Positions 23,777 to 36,433 of a stretch of DNA of 64,000 bases are shown here, piece after piece. Position numbers and translations under genes: made by a program. The stretch covers positions 24,627,370-24,691,369 of the forward strand of contig NC_049904.1 of the NCBI RefSeq assembly GCF_001411555.2. Reading direction: 5' to 3'. How positions within the stretch are numbered: position 1 is the stretch's first letter; each line of letters begins with the position of its first letter. Below the pieces are notes generated by a model. That model was not told the DNA's origin and did not search any database. It saw only the letters and a list, made by a program, of their open reading frames with translations. This DNA comes from Juglans regia. Taxonomy: Eukaryota > Streptophyta > Magnoliopsida > Fagales > Juglandaceae.

Positions 23777-24171
23777 TGTTAGATGGAGGGCCACCCAAGT
23801 GGGGCTGACCCCCTCCTCTCCTGCATTGTAATGCATGGCTTTAAGCTCTGTGTTATTTGCTTGTAACGCATGCGTTACTGTCATTTAAATAGTAGATTGA
23901 AGATTGTCCTTTAAGGCCAACCGTGTGGGGTGGGCTATATATAGCCCCCCTCAATCAGTTTTTTGGATCATCTAAAATACGAAACTCTCTCTCTTTTTGT
24001 TCTTTCTTGAAATAATATTTAGGTTGTAGATATGTTGAGTGTTACTCTAGTCTATACTACGTAGTGCACTTCGCCAATAAGAGGAGAAACTTGAGGTTTG
24101 CTAAACTGAATATACTTGTGGAACAACTTAGTAAGTTGTGTTTGAGGTATTTTCCACTGTTCTTTCTTACA
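23777..24171 (+). repeat. Solo LTR (395 bp)
   Basis: Starts TGTTAGATGGAGG and ends TTCTTACA, the TG...CA pattern of an LTR. It contains a TATA motif inside the palindrome GGGCTATATATAGCCC (23932-23947). GACGC at 23772-23776 and GACAC at 24172-24176 form a one-mismatch target duplication. No primer site, polypurine tract or coding sequence adjoins either end. The element was probably reduced by recombination between its two LTRs. Confidence 0.7.
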
Positions 24172-24733
24172 GACACAGAAACCACCAGCCATCTAAGTTG
24201 TCCTCCACCATCACCCTTGCCTCCAAGTTGCCCAAAATAGAAAAAAATGGATAACTTGTTTTTTAACTGATTACACTAAACCGATCTAAATGATCATTTT
24301 GGTTTGTTGTTGCGTGCAATTTCCAGTTTTCTAGTGCTTTCGGTTTGGTAATTCTACTAGTAACTTTGCTTTAGCGTAGAAATCGTACCATGTGAACTGT
24401 ACACACCTTTGTATAAGCACTGTCAACATTAACTCTGCGTCACTACCATTTAATAACATGGTTAACGATTAAATTTTAAACACAACTACATTTTGAGCTT
24501 CTGATGCATGCGCCGCATGTGTGCAAGTGTGTTCTGCAACTCGTCAATGATCTCTTCAATGTTTAGTGCATGGGACGGGGGCTGTGTCTAGCTGTGTCTA
24601 TAGTATTAATGAAACTATGAAATTCTTGAGAATTAGGATTGTTCTGTGAAGGATGGGAATCATGTTATATAAGAAATCAAATGCCATGTTTCCATTTTGT
24701 AGCTCTAGTGAGCAATTAAGCTGAAGATGTACC

Positions 24734-25275
24734 AAAATTTTGAATACCATTTCGATGGTTGTTTCGGTTAAGGTATTAGAATGAAATATTTCTATACCGA
24801 TACCGTTTTGGAATAGTCTATTTATAATAAATTAATTATATATGTATAAATTATATTTCAAAATAACATCAATGCAACTCTTAAAAAGTTAAAACACATA
24901 TTTATAAAATTCAATAATACTTCTAAGTTCTCAATCAAACTTTTTTAAAAAATAATTACTCATCTTCATCACAAAAAAGGAAGTAGATATTTGATTTTAA
25001 GTCCACGAGAAAAAATGATTAAAAAAAGTAAAGAAAATAGTTTTCAGATGTGAGAATTAGGATGACAATTATGAAAAAATCAAAATTTTTACATTAATTA
25101 CAAAAAACATAATTTCGGCCAGTACACCGAAAACCAGCCAGTATTGACCGAAACGCACCGATACAACTTGTATTTGACCCCGTACTAAACACATATATTT
25201 TCTGTACTGATCACTATTTCGATACACTAAATACCGGTCATACCGTCCAGTATGGTACGAAATTCAAAAGCTTGA
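24734..25275. mobile_element. hAT-like non-autonomous element (542 bp) with 8-bp duplication
   Basis: GATGTACC occurs at 24726-24733 and 25276-25283, an 8-bp duplication as made by hAT transposases. The ends carry related inverted sequence (left TTTTGAATACCAT, right reverse-complement TTTTGAATTTCGTACCAT). The interior is rich in GGTATTxGGT / ACCGAAA motifs. There is no ORF. Confidence 0.6.
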
Positions 25276-25789
25276 GATGTACCTAATAAAGTTTTCTGGT
25301 TAGAATGCCATTAAGCATTGTGGCTGAAAGGAAAATTTTACTTTTGACGTTATTGTAATGATGTGTACTACATTAGGATGGGAAGTTGAGGTGTCCTGTA
25401 AGCTCTTGATCACTAGAGCACCTATAGTTTGATTTGTTTGTGTGCATGCTAATGCACATGACCGCTGATACACAACCTTCAAAATCTTTATTTGTTGTTC
25501 TGTATTGGTGAAATCAATTTTGCCACCCTTTTTCTTTTCTCCACATCCTTTTCTAGAGAAATAATTTACTGGCAGAAAAGATGGTCCTTACATTAAAACG
25601 CAGGATGGAATCAAGTTATGCATGTGGGAAAATGAAAGAGTATAAATGACATTTTTCCTCTTTATATGCGCACTGACATGAGTGCATTTCTTAGCTATGA
25701 ATCTTTCATGAGAGATAGATAGATAATATTGTTAATTGTATGCTGGGATTTAGCTGGCCACACATCCCAAACTTCTCAAAACTCTTTTT

Positions 25790-28700
25790 TATAGGTAAAC
25801 GATTGTATTATATTAATACGAATAGGCAAAACCCAAGTAGTTTACAACTTTTGCCCAAACTAAGAGAGTTCTAATAAATAGAAAAAATAAAAGCATGAAA
25901 ATTGAGGCCATTGAAGCCTACAACTTTGGCCCAAAGAAAGAGAGTTCTAATAAATAGTAATTTAATCTCCTCCAAAGAGCGTTCCCTATCTTCGAACGTT
26001 CAGTCATTTCATTCCTGCCAAATACACCATAAAATACATATAGATATCATCTTCCACATAGCTGCAATTTGTGGAATACCGCCGAGATTCGGCCAACAAG
26101 CCAAAAGTTCGACTACTATAGCAGGCATAACCCATTTTAGCTCTTCCCGTTGGAATACATTGGCCTATAATGCTCTTGCGATCTCGCAGTGTAGTAAAAG
26201 ATGGTCCACAGTCTAACCACTTTGCTTACACATTTAGAATCATTCCACCACTATCATCCAGCACGTCCGTAAGTTGTCTATCATCAAAATATTTTCCAGA
26301 GACGATGTCCATGTAAAAAATGCTGCCCTTGGAGGGGCCTTATTTCTCCAAATTCTTCTTCATGGAAAGATATTACTACGCTGTTGTGTGAGGGGCTTAT
26401 AAAAAAAGCGAATTGAAAAAATATATTTTCTAGCAGGTAACCACCACAAAGTATCAACTCCTTGATTGCTCAGTCTCATAGAGTATAAGAGTTGGAAGAA
26501 TTCAACAAAATTGTCGATGTCCCAATCTTGGGCTGCCCTTGTAAAGCTCACATTCTATTGTAATAAATCACCATCTCTCTCTATAAGGTTTGCCACTAAA
26601 GCTTTTTTCTCACGTGCAAGTATGAATAATGTGGGGAATGAGTCCCTAAGAGCTCGATCTCTACACCATAGGTTGTGCCAGAATTTAATTCTTGAGCCTT
26701 CTCCCATCACAATTCTAGTATGCCGGACAAAGACTTCCCATCCTCATCTAATGTGCTTCCACAAACCCACTCCATAAGCCCCACTTAACTCCTTAGTATA
26801 CCTCACCCCAACACACACACAAAAAGCTCCATATTTGTAATCAATCACCGACTTCCATAAAGTTTCATGTTCCATATTATAACGCCAAAGCCATTTTGCA
26901 TGTAAAGCCTAGTTGAACACCCTCAGATTTCTTATTCCCAAGCCACCAAAAAAGATTGGGGAGCATATCTTGTCCCACTTGACCAAATGGAATTTAAATT
27001 CATACCCAAGTCCGCTCTAGAGAAAATCACGATGCAGTTTCTCAATACATGATGCCACACTCACAAGGATTGGGAACAAGGATAAAAAATAGGTAGGTAA
27101 GTTGGAAAGAGTGCTCTTGATTAGTGTAATCATACCATCTTTCGACAGATACAACCTCTTCCAACCTGCCAATCTTCGTTCAATTTTCTCAATTACTGTA
27201 TCCTAAATAGTTTTAGCCCTAGAAGCGGCCCCCAGAGGAAGGTGAAGGTAATTCATAGGGAAATAAGAGATCGTACAACCAAGAGTGTTAACTAGCAACC
27301 GGATGTTACAAACGTTGCCAACTGGAACCAACTCTGACTTGGATAAATTCACTTTTAACCTGGAGACAACCTCAAAGCAAAGTAGAAATGCCCTTAAAGC
27401 CTGAATCTGACATAATTTTGCCTCACAAAAAATAAGCGTATAATCTGCAAACAATAAATAAGAAATGTGAATAGTATCTCGATGTATGTCACTAATCGAG
27501 AAACCCGTTATCAACCTTCGCTAATATCATTCTACTACATGCCTCCATGACTGTGACAAAGAGAAGTGAGGACAGAGGATCCCCTTTCTTCAGGCCCAGG
27601 GAGCTGTTAAGGAAACCTACTGGGTAACCATTCACCAAAATTGAGAAGCGCACCGTCGATATGCACCACCTCTCTCCAAAACCACACTGCCCAAGCAAGT
27701 ATAACAAAAAGTCCTAGTTGACATGTACACACAAGACCTAGATTGCCAGATTTGAATCTACTATCTAAGCATTCATTGGCAATGAGTACTGAGTCCAGTA
27801 TTTGTCTACCCCATACAAATGCATTTTGAGGTTTCGTAATGATCCGCCCTAAAACTCCTCCGAATCATTTTGCAAGCACCTTGTAAATGATCTTATACAC
27901 CCTATTTACAAGGCTAATGGGCCGGTAATCTTTAACCTCCGATGCCGCAATCTTCTTGGGAATAAGAGCAATAAAAGTGGCATTAAGGCTTTTTTAAGTT
28001 TCCCAACCGAGAATAATTCATGAAATACCTTCATTAAGTCCTCCTTCACCACTTCCTAGCAAGCTTGAAAGAAACCCATAGAAAATCCATCCGGCCCAAG
28101 TGCTTTGTCTTAACCATCTTCCTTACCACTTCATGAATCTCAGCCTCCTCAAACGGCCTCTCCAACCAAATGACATTTTGTTGCTCAATGGACTCAAATG
28201 GTAGCCCATCAATCTTTGGCCTCTACCCCTTTAGTTCAGTAAGTAACTGCTGAAAATAACCAGCCACATGTTCTTGGATCACAGGGATCTCCATGCAAAC
28301 AGTTCCGTTAATATTCATCATTTCAGTGGCATTAGTTCTCCTATGGGAATTTGCCACTATATGAAAAGATTTCCTGCTACGATCACCCTATTTCAACCAT
28401 AAAGCCCAAGATTTTTGCCACCAAGAAATCTCCTCTAATAGGGTAACCCTATCTAGTTCTGAAGCTAGTTCTGTTCTCTGAGCCCATTTCTCTAGTGAAA
28501 GGGCCCGTCCCTCCTGTGTTCTCTCTACCTCATGAACCTCCTCCAATAATGACTTCTTATGATTCCCTATGTCAACAAAAAAACTATGCATTCCAAAACT
28601 TTAAATCTTTTTTCAAGGCTTTCAATTTACTTGCTAGAATTAAGCCAAGGGTACCTCGAATTTGATAGGAAGACCACCATTGCCTAACCCATTCCACAAA

Positions 28701-29270
28701 TCCATCAGTTTTTAGCCACATATTCTCATATTTAAAGTCTCTTTCCTCCTTGAATTCCACACAATCCAACAAAATAGGGGAATGATCAGAGTAAAGGTGA
28801 GACAATCTTTTTTTGTATACCTCTAGGTAATGAGATTCTCACTCCAAGAAAACTAGAAATCTATCAAATCTAGACTATGTCTGATTATTGGACCATGTGA
28901 ATGCACTACCCATGAGAGGAAGGCCCACCAAACCCAAGTCAAAAATACAATCTGAGAAATTCAACATTACTGGCCACAACCTGCTATCTCCCAATCTTTC
29001 ACTTGGGAATTTGACAACATTAAAATCCCCACCTATACACTAAGGAAGTTCCCACTAGTTGTGTAAACCGGCTACCTCTTCCCATAGAGAATTTCTGCCA
29101 CTATCCAAGGCTGGCCCATAAGTTCTAGCAAAAGCCCATCGAAAATTATCCTTCACATTTTGAAAAGAACAAACCACTGTGTATTCTCCGATATACTCCT
29201 CCATGTTTTCTTCCACCCTTCTGTTTCACATAACTAAGACACCCACCGACGTGACGTCCCTATCAAAGCA
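25790..29270 (-). pseudogene. LINE (L1-type) ORF2 remnant: endonuclease, RT, zinc-binding domain
   Basis: Reading down the minus strand from 29270: endonuclease block GGDFNVVKFPSERLGDSR (about 29020) and SDHSPILLDC (about 28780), the linker RSRKSFHIVANSHRR, then RT blocks. FADYTLIFCEA near 27440 replaces the usual FADD, so a catalytic aspartate is lost. [12 protein letters not shown] lies near 27590. The C-terminal RT-zinc-binding (zf-RVT) part is near 26330-26660 (IKFWHNLWCRDRALRDSFPT, later FPWKKIWRNKAPPRAAFFTW). Stops and frameshifts are frequent. A 3.5-kb length suggests 5' truncation. Confidence 0.85.
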
Positions 29271-29751
29271 AGAAAGACCCAATCAACATATGAACAACTC
29301 CATAAGCTTCTCAAATTTACTTTTCATTTATAATATGTAGTGCCTAAAATTGCACAAGTATGGCATCGAATTCTTGAAGTTTCCCTTGAAGTTTCCACAT
29401 TCGTTTATGTTGCATGTGACAAGTAACCAGATCATTATGTTGTCTACTGGGACATGGTTCCTCATAAATGAAAAAAGGGTGGGGGGGAAGGAGAGCAGCC
29501 AACAATAAATTTGTTTGCATAATCATATTTCAATATGAACACTAGATCCAGCGTTTTTGCATGTAAGACACCCTAATGATGGACACTTCCTTATGCAGCT
29601 ATATGCATGGTGTGGACGATTACCTCCCTAATTGCACGCTCGCTCATCATTCTGGTAGTAATGCTGCTGTCATCTCAACTTTGTTATGTTGTCTTCTTGC
29701 TGTTGAGACATTCATGGGGAAGAAGACCAGCATTCAAGCCCCTTTCATTTT

Positions 29752-29943
29752 ATGGGGCTACCTGGAATTAAATTGGCAACATTAGGCACTGAAAGAGTAG
29801 ACCTTGCCGTTGGTAAAAAGAGAGGTGGACCTTTTAATTTGAAAGCATATGACATTGCCGATGTTTTAAGGACCTCAATCTACGGTGTTGTGTCTGCTTT
29901 CCATGAAGAGATGCTGAAGAGCGCTAAATTGGGTCATCTTTAA
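29752..29943 (+). pseudogene. Possible last exon of an unrecognised host gene (C)
   Basis: An open stretch reading ATLGTERVDLAVGKKRGGPF and AYDIADVLRTSIYGVVSAFH, then ending KSAKLGHL at a TAA. Its amino-acid composition looks like a conserved protein tail rather than a transposon. I cannot assign a family or a secure upstream splice site. It could be the end of the gene whose remnants lie at 19175-19551, with transposons filling the intron between. Confidence 0.3.
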
Positions 29944-31290
29944 AAGGATTGGATCATTAGCAGCCAGCCTCGGTTTGGTACTCTTGAGCTCCGATCCTGC
30001 CGCATAAATTGCGTCTTTTCCTGGATTTCCGAGCTAACTAACTGCTGATTGCCTGGGTTCAAATCACTTGCCTTTTTCTTTTTTGCCGTCTTGGTCCTTG
30101 GAGTTTTTCATGCAAGCCTGATTGATTTGCTCAATATAGAGTCAATTTTTCTTTAAAGATAGCATCAGAGGAAATTTATATAAACTAAGCTCTATGTTTA
30201 CTAAAACACGTATACTTGAATCAAGCGTATTGTTTAGTTCCTAAATTATCTTTTACTAATTCACAAAGTTTTCACCTGGAAAAGGGATAAACACAAGGGT
30301 TGAACAGCTACATATAATTTGCTGAGAAGAAAAAATGAACCCCAGCCTGTTGCATTTTATAAGTAGTTTATTGACATGACAAACGAATCATTGATGTGGG
30401 GAAGTATATATATATGTGACATCAATCATGATAAAGGTTAAAAAACAAAAAAAGAATGCACATATTTCTATGGTGGGTAGGCTGGATCGAGCGAAGGCGT
30501 TCCAACTAAAAATAAAATCCTTCAAGAGAAAAAAGATCCATGAAGGCTTTATTATATTGGTTTAGGACAATGAGGAGAAAATCGGGGTCAAGGTTGATCA
30601 ACAAGAGCTAATTAAGCTCTTGGCTGCTCTTGACTTGACCTTAAAAACCCTAATGTCAACTGGTAGAACATGAACTGTGGTTGATTGGAAATTTTGCAAC
30701 GAGCTACTTTCCGTCGTTATTAGTAATGTATAATTTGTAACGATTAAAATTATCTTGTTGAAAATAGTTGAATTTGCAACAAAAATTTTGCAATGACAAA
30801 TTCTCGATCGTTGGTATATATTAACCATAAACAGTAGACTGTGGGCAACAGTCATATCATGTAATGTATTTACATAACATACCAATTCGATTTCTTTGCT
30901 TCATGAACTATTTAATTTGTGTTTATTACAATCATCAATCTGAAAAAACCGAAAGGCAACTCTTACTCTTAAGATTCGAATTCCTAGAATTTCTGATTCT
31001 ATTCAATATGAATCCCGATATCCATTGAAAGAATCAAATCGATGAAGGAAAAAAAAAAGGAGTATAGGCCTATATTAAATTAATAATTATTAAAATTAAT
31101 AACAAGAAAATCACATAGTCAAACTTCTTTTAGTATTCTGAAGAAATAATTGATTGAGCATGTTGATGCGGTAAAAAATTGCTCAATAGGCTGGAAGGGG
31201 AGAAAGAGTCATTCCCAGCCCATTGGGGCTACTTCGGCCTCGTTTGGTGTTGTTCAAAGCCACCGGCAATGTTCTGGTGCGGCTATATGG
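29944..31290. other. Spacer, no gene recognised
   Basis: AT-rich; nothing coding seen. TTGCAACGA / TTGCAATGA-type motifs around 30690-30815 could be remnants of transposon subterminal repeats, but no ends were found. Confidence 0.35.
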
Positions 31291-31699
31291 CGGCTGTGCG
31301 TACGTTCATGACGGTGAATAGAAAGTAAGAGTAGAGAAAGTAAAGAGAGATGACACCAAGATTTACGTGGTTCAGCACCAGGCCTATGTCCACGGGGGTT
31401 TGGGGAGGAGAAATCCACTTTTCTTGTTTACAGTCTCTCATGGTCTCTCATATCTCACTATACAATGGTGATGTTGAATATAAGTTTACTGGAGAAGAGG
31501 CCTTCGTTGGAACTCCCCTATTCGAAGGAACCATCGAAGAGGAAGAAAAAACACTGAAGAAGAAGAAGAAGATCATGCTCTAGACCGATAGGAGAGAGCC
31601 TCTATTTATCTTGATTGCCTTTTCCCACATGTGCCCCTACAGGTAAGGCCACATCTTTGCGTGTCTGTCCCCTCCCTGACATCCCATGCCCCCTAGTGC

Positions 31700-31860
31700 C
31701 CCATGACCCTTATGACCCCCTTGGCGCTTTGACCCCCTACTCTTCTAACCCCCTTGGCGCCCTAACCCCCCTGATACCCCATGACACTTCTGACCCCCTT
31801 GGCGCCCTTACCCCCTGACTCCCTTGACACCCCATGACCATTCTCTGCCCCCCTCTTGTC
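31700..31860. repeat. Irregular C-rich tandem repeats
   Basis: Repeated GACCCCCTTGGCGCCCT-like units, spaced about 33-45 bases, interleaved with ATACCCCATGACA-type phrases. Non-coding by appearance. Confidence 0.7.
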
Positions 31861-32100
31861 CTCCACTCATCTTTTTGTCTTTTCTCCCAGAGTGGCCAGG
31901 TGGTTAGGCTCTAGGCTTTATTGTTTTTACTACCTCACAATACCCTGCGATTCTTAAGGGCTTGTAAGGACCTTGAGAATCGTTAGAGGTAAAAATGTTG
32001 CTGAATTGATCTACCAGGATATGTAGGGAAGTAAATTCTAGAGGCCAGTTCCTACTCATTTGTTCCTCTAGCGCAAACAATAAATATTTCCAAACTTAGG

Positions 32101-32437
32101 GTTTGACCGTGTAAAGTGCGAGCACGTGGCTCGTCTAAGGAGAGAAATGGACTCGACCGCGTAGAGTGCGAGTGCGAAGCTCGGCTAAGGCGGGAGATGG
32201 ACTTGACTGTGTAGAGCGTGAGTGCGAAGCTCAACTAAGGCGGGAGATGGACTCGACCGTATATGGTTCGAGCACATAGCTCGAATGAGGCGGGAGGTAG
32301 GCTCAACCACATATGGTGCAAGCATGGAGCTCGGATGTGGTGGGAGGCTTGCTTGACCTCATATGGTGTGAGCGCGGAGCTCGGGTAAGGCGGGAGATGG
32401 ACTAGACCGCGTATGGTGCGAACACGAAGCTCGAATG
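32101..32437. repeat. 50-bp tandem array, about 6.7 copies
   Basis: The landmark GACC(G) recurs at 32105, 32155, 32205, 32255, 32305, 32355 and 32405, an exact 50-base period. The consensus runs through GAGTGCGAAGCTCGGCTAAGG and GCGGGAGATGGACT. Copies differ by substitutions only. Confidence 0.9.
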
Positions 32438-32694
32438 TTTTGTTGTTATTTGTAAAGTGTATGTTTGTTTGATGCCTCTGTTTTAGTGTTGGAGTTTGTG
32501 TAAAGTAACCCATGCGAAGAGGTCAGAGGGCTTGTCAACCTCGTGGGTCCACTTTAGGAGGTTACCGAACTCGTCGGGTCATTCCCGAAAGTAACCTGCT
32601 CATGGCGATTGTGGAGCTGGGAGGCCCGTTAACTCTGTAGGCTCGTTCCCGAAGGTAGCACACTAGCAGTGGTTATGGCTCAAGCGTGGCACTC

Positions 32695-33292
32695 AGCGCG
32701 AGTCAAGGGACCCGTCTTCTTGCGAGTGTAGGGACTTGACTTTGTTGGACTGGGGATCGGCACCCAATTCGATGACTTGGGAACTTACCCCACAACGAGT
32801 CAAGGGGCTCGTCTCTTGCGAGGGTAGGGACTCGACTTTGTTGGATGGGGGGTCGGTACCCAGTTCGAATACTTGGGACCTTACCCCGCAACGAGTCAAG
32901 GGGCTCGTCTTTTGTGAGTGTAAGGACTCGGCTTTGTTGGACCGGGGTACCCAGTTCAGAGACTTGGGACTTTACCCCGCAGCGAGTCAAGGGGTTCGTT
33001 TTTTTGCGAGTGTAAAGACTCGACTTTGTTGGACGGGGGGTCAGTACCCAGTTCAGAGACTTGGGACCTTACCCTGCAACAAGTCAAGGGGCTTGTCTTC
33101 TTGGGAGTGTAAGGCCTCGACTTTGTTAGATGGGGGCTCGGTACCCAGTTCGGAGACTTGGGACCTTACCCCTTAGAGAGTCAAGGGGCCCGTCTTTATG
33201 CGAGTGTAAAGACTTGACTTTTTTGGACGGGGGGTCGATACCCAGTTTGGAGACTTGGGACCTTACCCCGTAGGGAGTAAAGGGACCCATCT
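32695..33292. repeat. 96-bp tandem array, about 6 copies
   Basis: The landmark CTTTGTTGGA starts near 32740, 32836, 32932, 33024, 33121 and 33218, giving periods of 92-97 bases. Each unit includes CGAGTCAAGGGGCTCGTCTT, GGTACCCAGTTCGGAGACTT and GGGACCTTACCCCGCA. It is open in several frames, which creates spurious ORFs on both strands. Confidence 0.9.
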
Positions 33293-35135
33293 TCTTGATC
33301 GGAAAGTCTTTGCCGTTGTAGTTGATCTTTTTTGCTTGACTAAAAAATTTTCTGTTATTGGTTGTAATTCCCATGCGAGTGAGCTCTGAGTAGGTGGTTC
33401 CCGAGCTGGTGACTTCCCTAGCCGAGGCGGTTCCATCCAAGCAAGTGAGGTACCAAGTTGGTACTGTCCTTAGCAAGCGGGTGTTGTCTCGTATGGATAG
33501 TGACTTTCACATGCAGATGAGTTGCTGGCACTTCCCGAGCCGGGTTGCCCCCGTGCTGGTGGGCTCCCGAGTGGAGTTGGTTCCGTGCGAATGGGCTGCG
33601 GAACTGGAGCTAATTTTTAGCTTAACTTTCGTGCACGAGCTGTGCATGCAGTTGTTTCTCGAGTCGTGTCTTCCATGCAGCATTTTCCTCGCTTGTAATT
33701 CCTGAGCAGGTCACTCCCGAGTAGAGGAGTTGGCATTCCGAGCAACAGTTTCCCAAGCCAGGGACTTTTGGTCTGGGCTTGTTATCTATCCGGGTTGAAC
33801 AGGTTGCCTATTCGACCGGTGGTTCCCGTGGCACGTTGGCACCCGCTGTTTGACTGCTGAGGAAGGTCTTCGGCCAAGCAGATGGCTGACGGGCCCTTGG
33901 AGGGATCTAGATAGGGGATGCGATGGTGGGCTGAAGAGAGGGGCCCAATGGCTGTGTTCCCGAGCTGGGCGAATGGTGTCCGAGCGAATTTGCTTCCATG
34001 CCAGTGAGCTGCCGAGCTGAGGGGTTCCCAAGCAGAGTAGGTTTCGCGCAGGTGAGTTCCCGAGCTGGGCAAATGGCGTCCGGGCCCATGTAGTTATGTT
34101 CATGTCTCATGCATAAACATGTATGTGCTGAGGAGAGCTTATGTGTTTCATGTTCTGTGTTTCCCAAATGGAGGTAGAGGGAACTTTCTTATGCGGAGGA
34201 TGCCGAGCAGAGGAGGTGGCTCTGTCTCGAGCTGATAGGTTGCCATGCATGAGCTTCCCGTGCAACTACGACCCGTCTGGATGACTCCCAAGCTGGAGGG
34301 GCCTTCTCGCGCAGAGGAGATGCAGTTGACTTCCCGGGCTGAGCAGATTCTGGGTAGAAGAGTCCCAAGGGGAGTGGGCTGTGGAGATGCCGAGCTAGTT
34401 GATTGCAATAAGGGCTCTCGCGCTGAGGATGTGGCTTTTCGAGGAGAGGAGCCCCATGCCGGTGAGGGTCCTAGCTAGGGAAGCCGTGACGTGTGCAACT
34501 AGCCGGGGAAGACCAGTGCAGCACGTTGCATGTGCCGTGCTCCATGAGTTGGAGGTGACCTGCATTGGGCAAGGCAGTCGTACATTGTCGAGGAGGTGGT
34601 TGAGGGATACTCTTAGCTGTGCGGGGCGTGCCTGCTTTTGGGTTGGCCGTGCGTGAGTAATAGCCGAACGGCCCTTGTGCCAATTGTGGGTGTCGGGAAC
34701 ACCACCGGTGCTACCAGACGTCGCCAATGGACCACGAGGGCCTCTGCCGGCACCTCTTCTGTCTACGACACGGCTGAGCCGTGCTTTTGGTTTTTGGCAC
34801 GACGAGACATGGTTCCTATGGAATCACGCTGGGGGGAGTGGGCAGTTGGTGACCAGCCCCGAGGGGACAGAAGGTGCCAGTAGTCATCGTGGTAGCCGCC
34901 GGCACCGCACCTAGGTTGTGGCACACTGGCGTTGCGTCCCCGTGCGTGGCATGTGCCATGCACGGGCGAGACGTGCTGAGTTGGTCCAATGTGCATGCAT
35001 GCACAGTGGACGTGTATGGCACTATGCACTTAAGTGCCTCACGATTAAGTGTCTTGATTCCGAGTGTCCACACCTCGAGTACAGTGTGGACACACAGTTA
35101 GATAAAGCAAGCATAATATAAATAAAATTTCTAAT

Positions 35136-35990
35136 TATTGAATATAATTTGATTTGATATTATCTTGATTTGATTTTCATAATGTTTAAGATATTTACCT
35201 TATCTTATCTCAATGTAATTTTCCTATAAATAGAAATGTATGCATTGTATTCAATAACAATCGAGAAAGCAAAGATGCAGCCTTCAAATTCTCTTGCCCT
35301 CTCTCTCTTCTCTATATTCTTTTATATTATATTTTATTTTCTATAATGGTACCAGAGCCCTTGGCTAACGCTCAATCACATGGAATATTATTCTTCTGCT
35401 AGCTTTATCTCTCACAAAATTTTTATCACTGTTCATTTATGCATTGTCTCAAATCAATCCATTTGGAGTATCTCTATTAGCTGTGAGACCTTTTTTATTG
35501 GGTTTTAATCTGTTGTGAGAATTGTTTGAAGCCTTAGATCCAATTTTGGCCTTTCGATTTCGGTCCAATAGTTGACCCAAGGCCATATATAGCTCATTAT
35601 TGGTCACAGCTCCATATTTGATGTTTTAGTTGCCAGTCACTTCATCATCAACACCATCATCTTACCGACGATCAATTAATGAATATGAATACTACTTTCA
35701 ACTTTCAAACTCAAGATTTCGAAATTCTCCGCCTTGAGTTTGAGGGAGGATGTTGAAGATAATATCAAATCAAATCATCAAATAACTAATTTGATTTGAT
35801 ATTATCTTGATTTGATTTTCTTAATGTTTAACATATTTACCTTATCTTATATCAATGTAATTTTTCTATAAATAGGAATGTATGCATTGTGTTTAGTAAC
35901 AATCGAGAAAGTAAAGATGTAGCCCTCAAAGTCTATTTCTCTCTTTCTCTCTTCTCCATCTTCTTTTATATTATATTTTATTTTCTATCA
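35136..35990 (+). mobile_element. Short coding-less LTR retrotransposon (TRIM-like, 855 bp)
   Basis: The left LTR 35136-35346 and right LTR 35751-35990 are near-identical except for a deletion of about 29 bases near the left end. A primer site TGGTACCAGAGCCC follows the left LTR at 35347, and a polypurine tract GAGGGAGGA precedes the right LTR. CTAAT flanks both ends (35131-35135 and 35991-35995), a perfect 5-bp target duplication. The internal 404 bases hold no gag or pol, so mobility would have depended on another element. Confidence 0.85.
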
Positions 35991-36433
35991 CTAATTCTAT
36001 GAATTTCTTAGAATACTCTTCTTGAATTACCATACCAACCACAAATCACACATTGATTTTCACTAAATATTAATATTGGAGCTTAATTCTTTAGATAGTT
36101 ACAAATGGTACTACCCAAATCAACTTAACGTCAACGTCGCCATGTGATATTACCATACGTGTATTAACTAGTTTTTTTTTTTTAAATAATCATCATGCTT
36201 TAAACTAAAGACAAGATCAATGATCATGCATTGGAATAATTAGTCATATTCTACAATCCGAGTTGCATGGGTTCATAAATTAATTACACGTGCATGCAAA
36301 GCTTTTACATTGAATTGACCAGTTTGACAAATATGGCTTGACTTAATGAGTTATGATCAGCTCCGTGGAAGATAGTTTCTGCAGTGACATGGCCAAATAT
36401 ACGTCTTTGTTGGAAAATTCCAGATGTTCCGCT

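Larger units (their letters stand above)
31291..35095. repeat. GC-rich retroelement-derived block with tandem arrays
   Basis: Composition changes abruptly from AT-rich to GC-rich. The start carries ACCAAGATTTACGTGGTTCAGC, a phrase common in LTRs of plant retrotransposons. Tandem arrays of 33-45, 50 and 96 bp follow, then a segment with recurring TTCCCGAGCTGG-type phrases (33300-34400). ORFs occur on both strands at the same places, as expected of repeats without stop codons rather than genes. It is probably a solo LTR or an LTR fragment, but no matching partner or target duplication was found. Confidence 0.5.

Noticed and set aside
32101..33292. Possible CRISPR-like array
   Set aside because: The units are contiguous with no unique spacers, and the context is a plant nuclear genome.
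32235..35121. Many overlapping ORFs on both strands in the GC-rich block
   Set aside because: They coincide with the 50-bp and 96-bp tandem repeats and a stop-poor GC-rich background; none shows domain features or splice sites.
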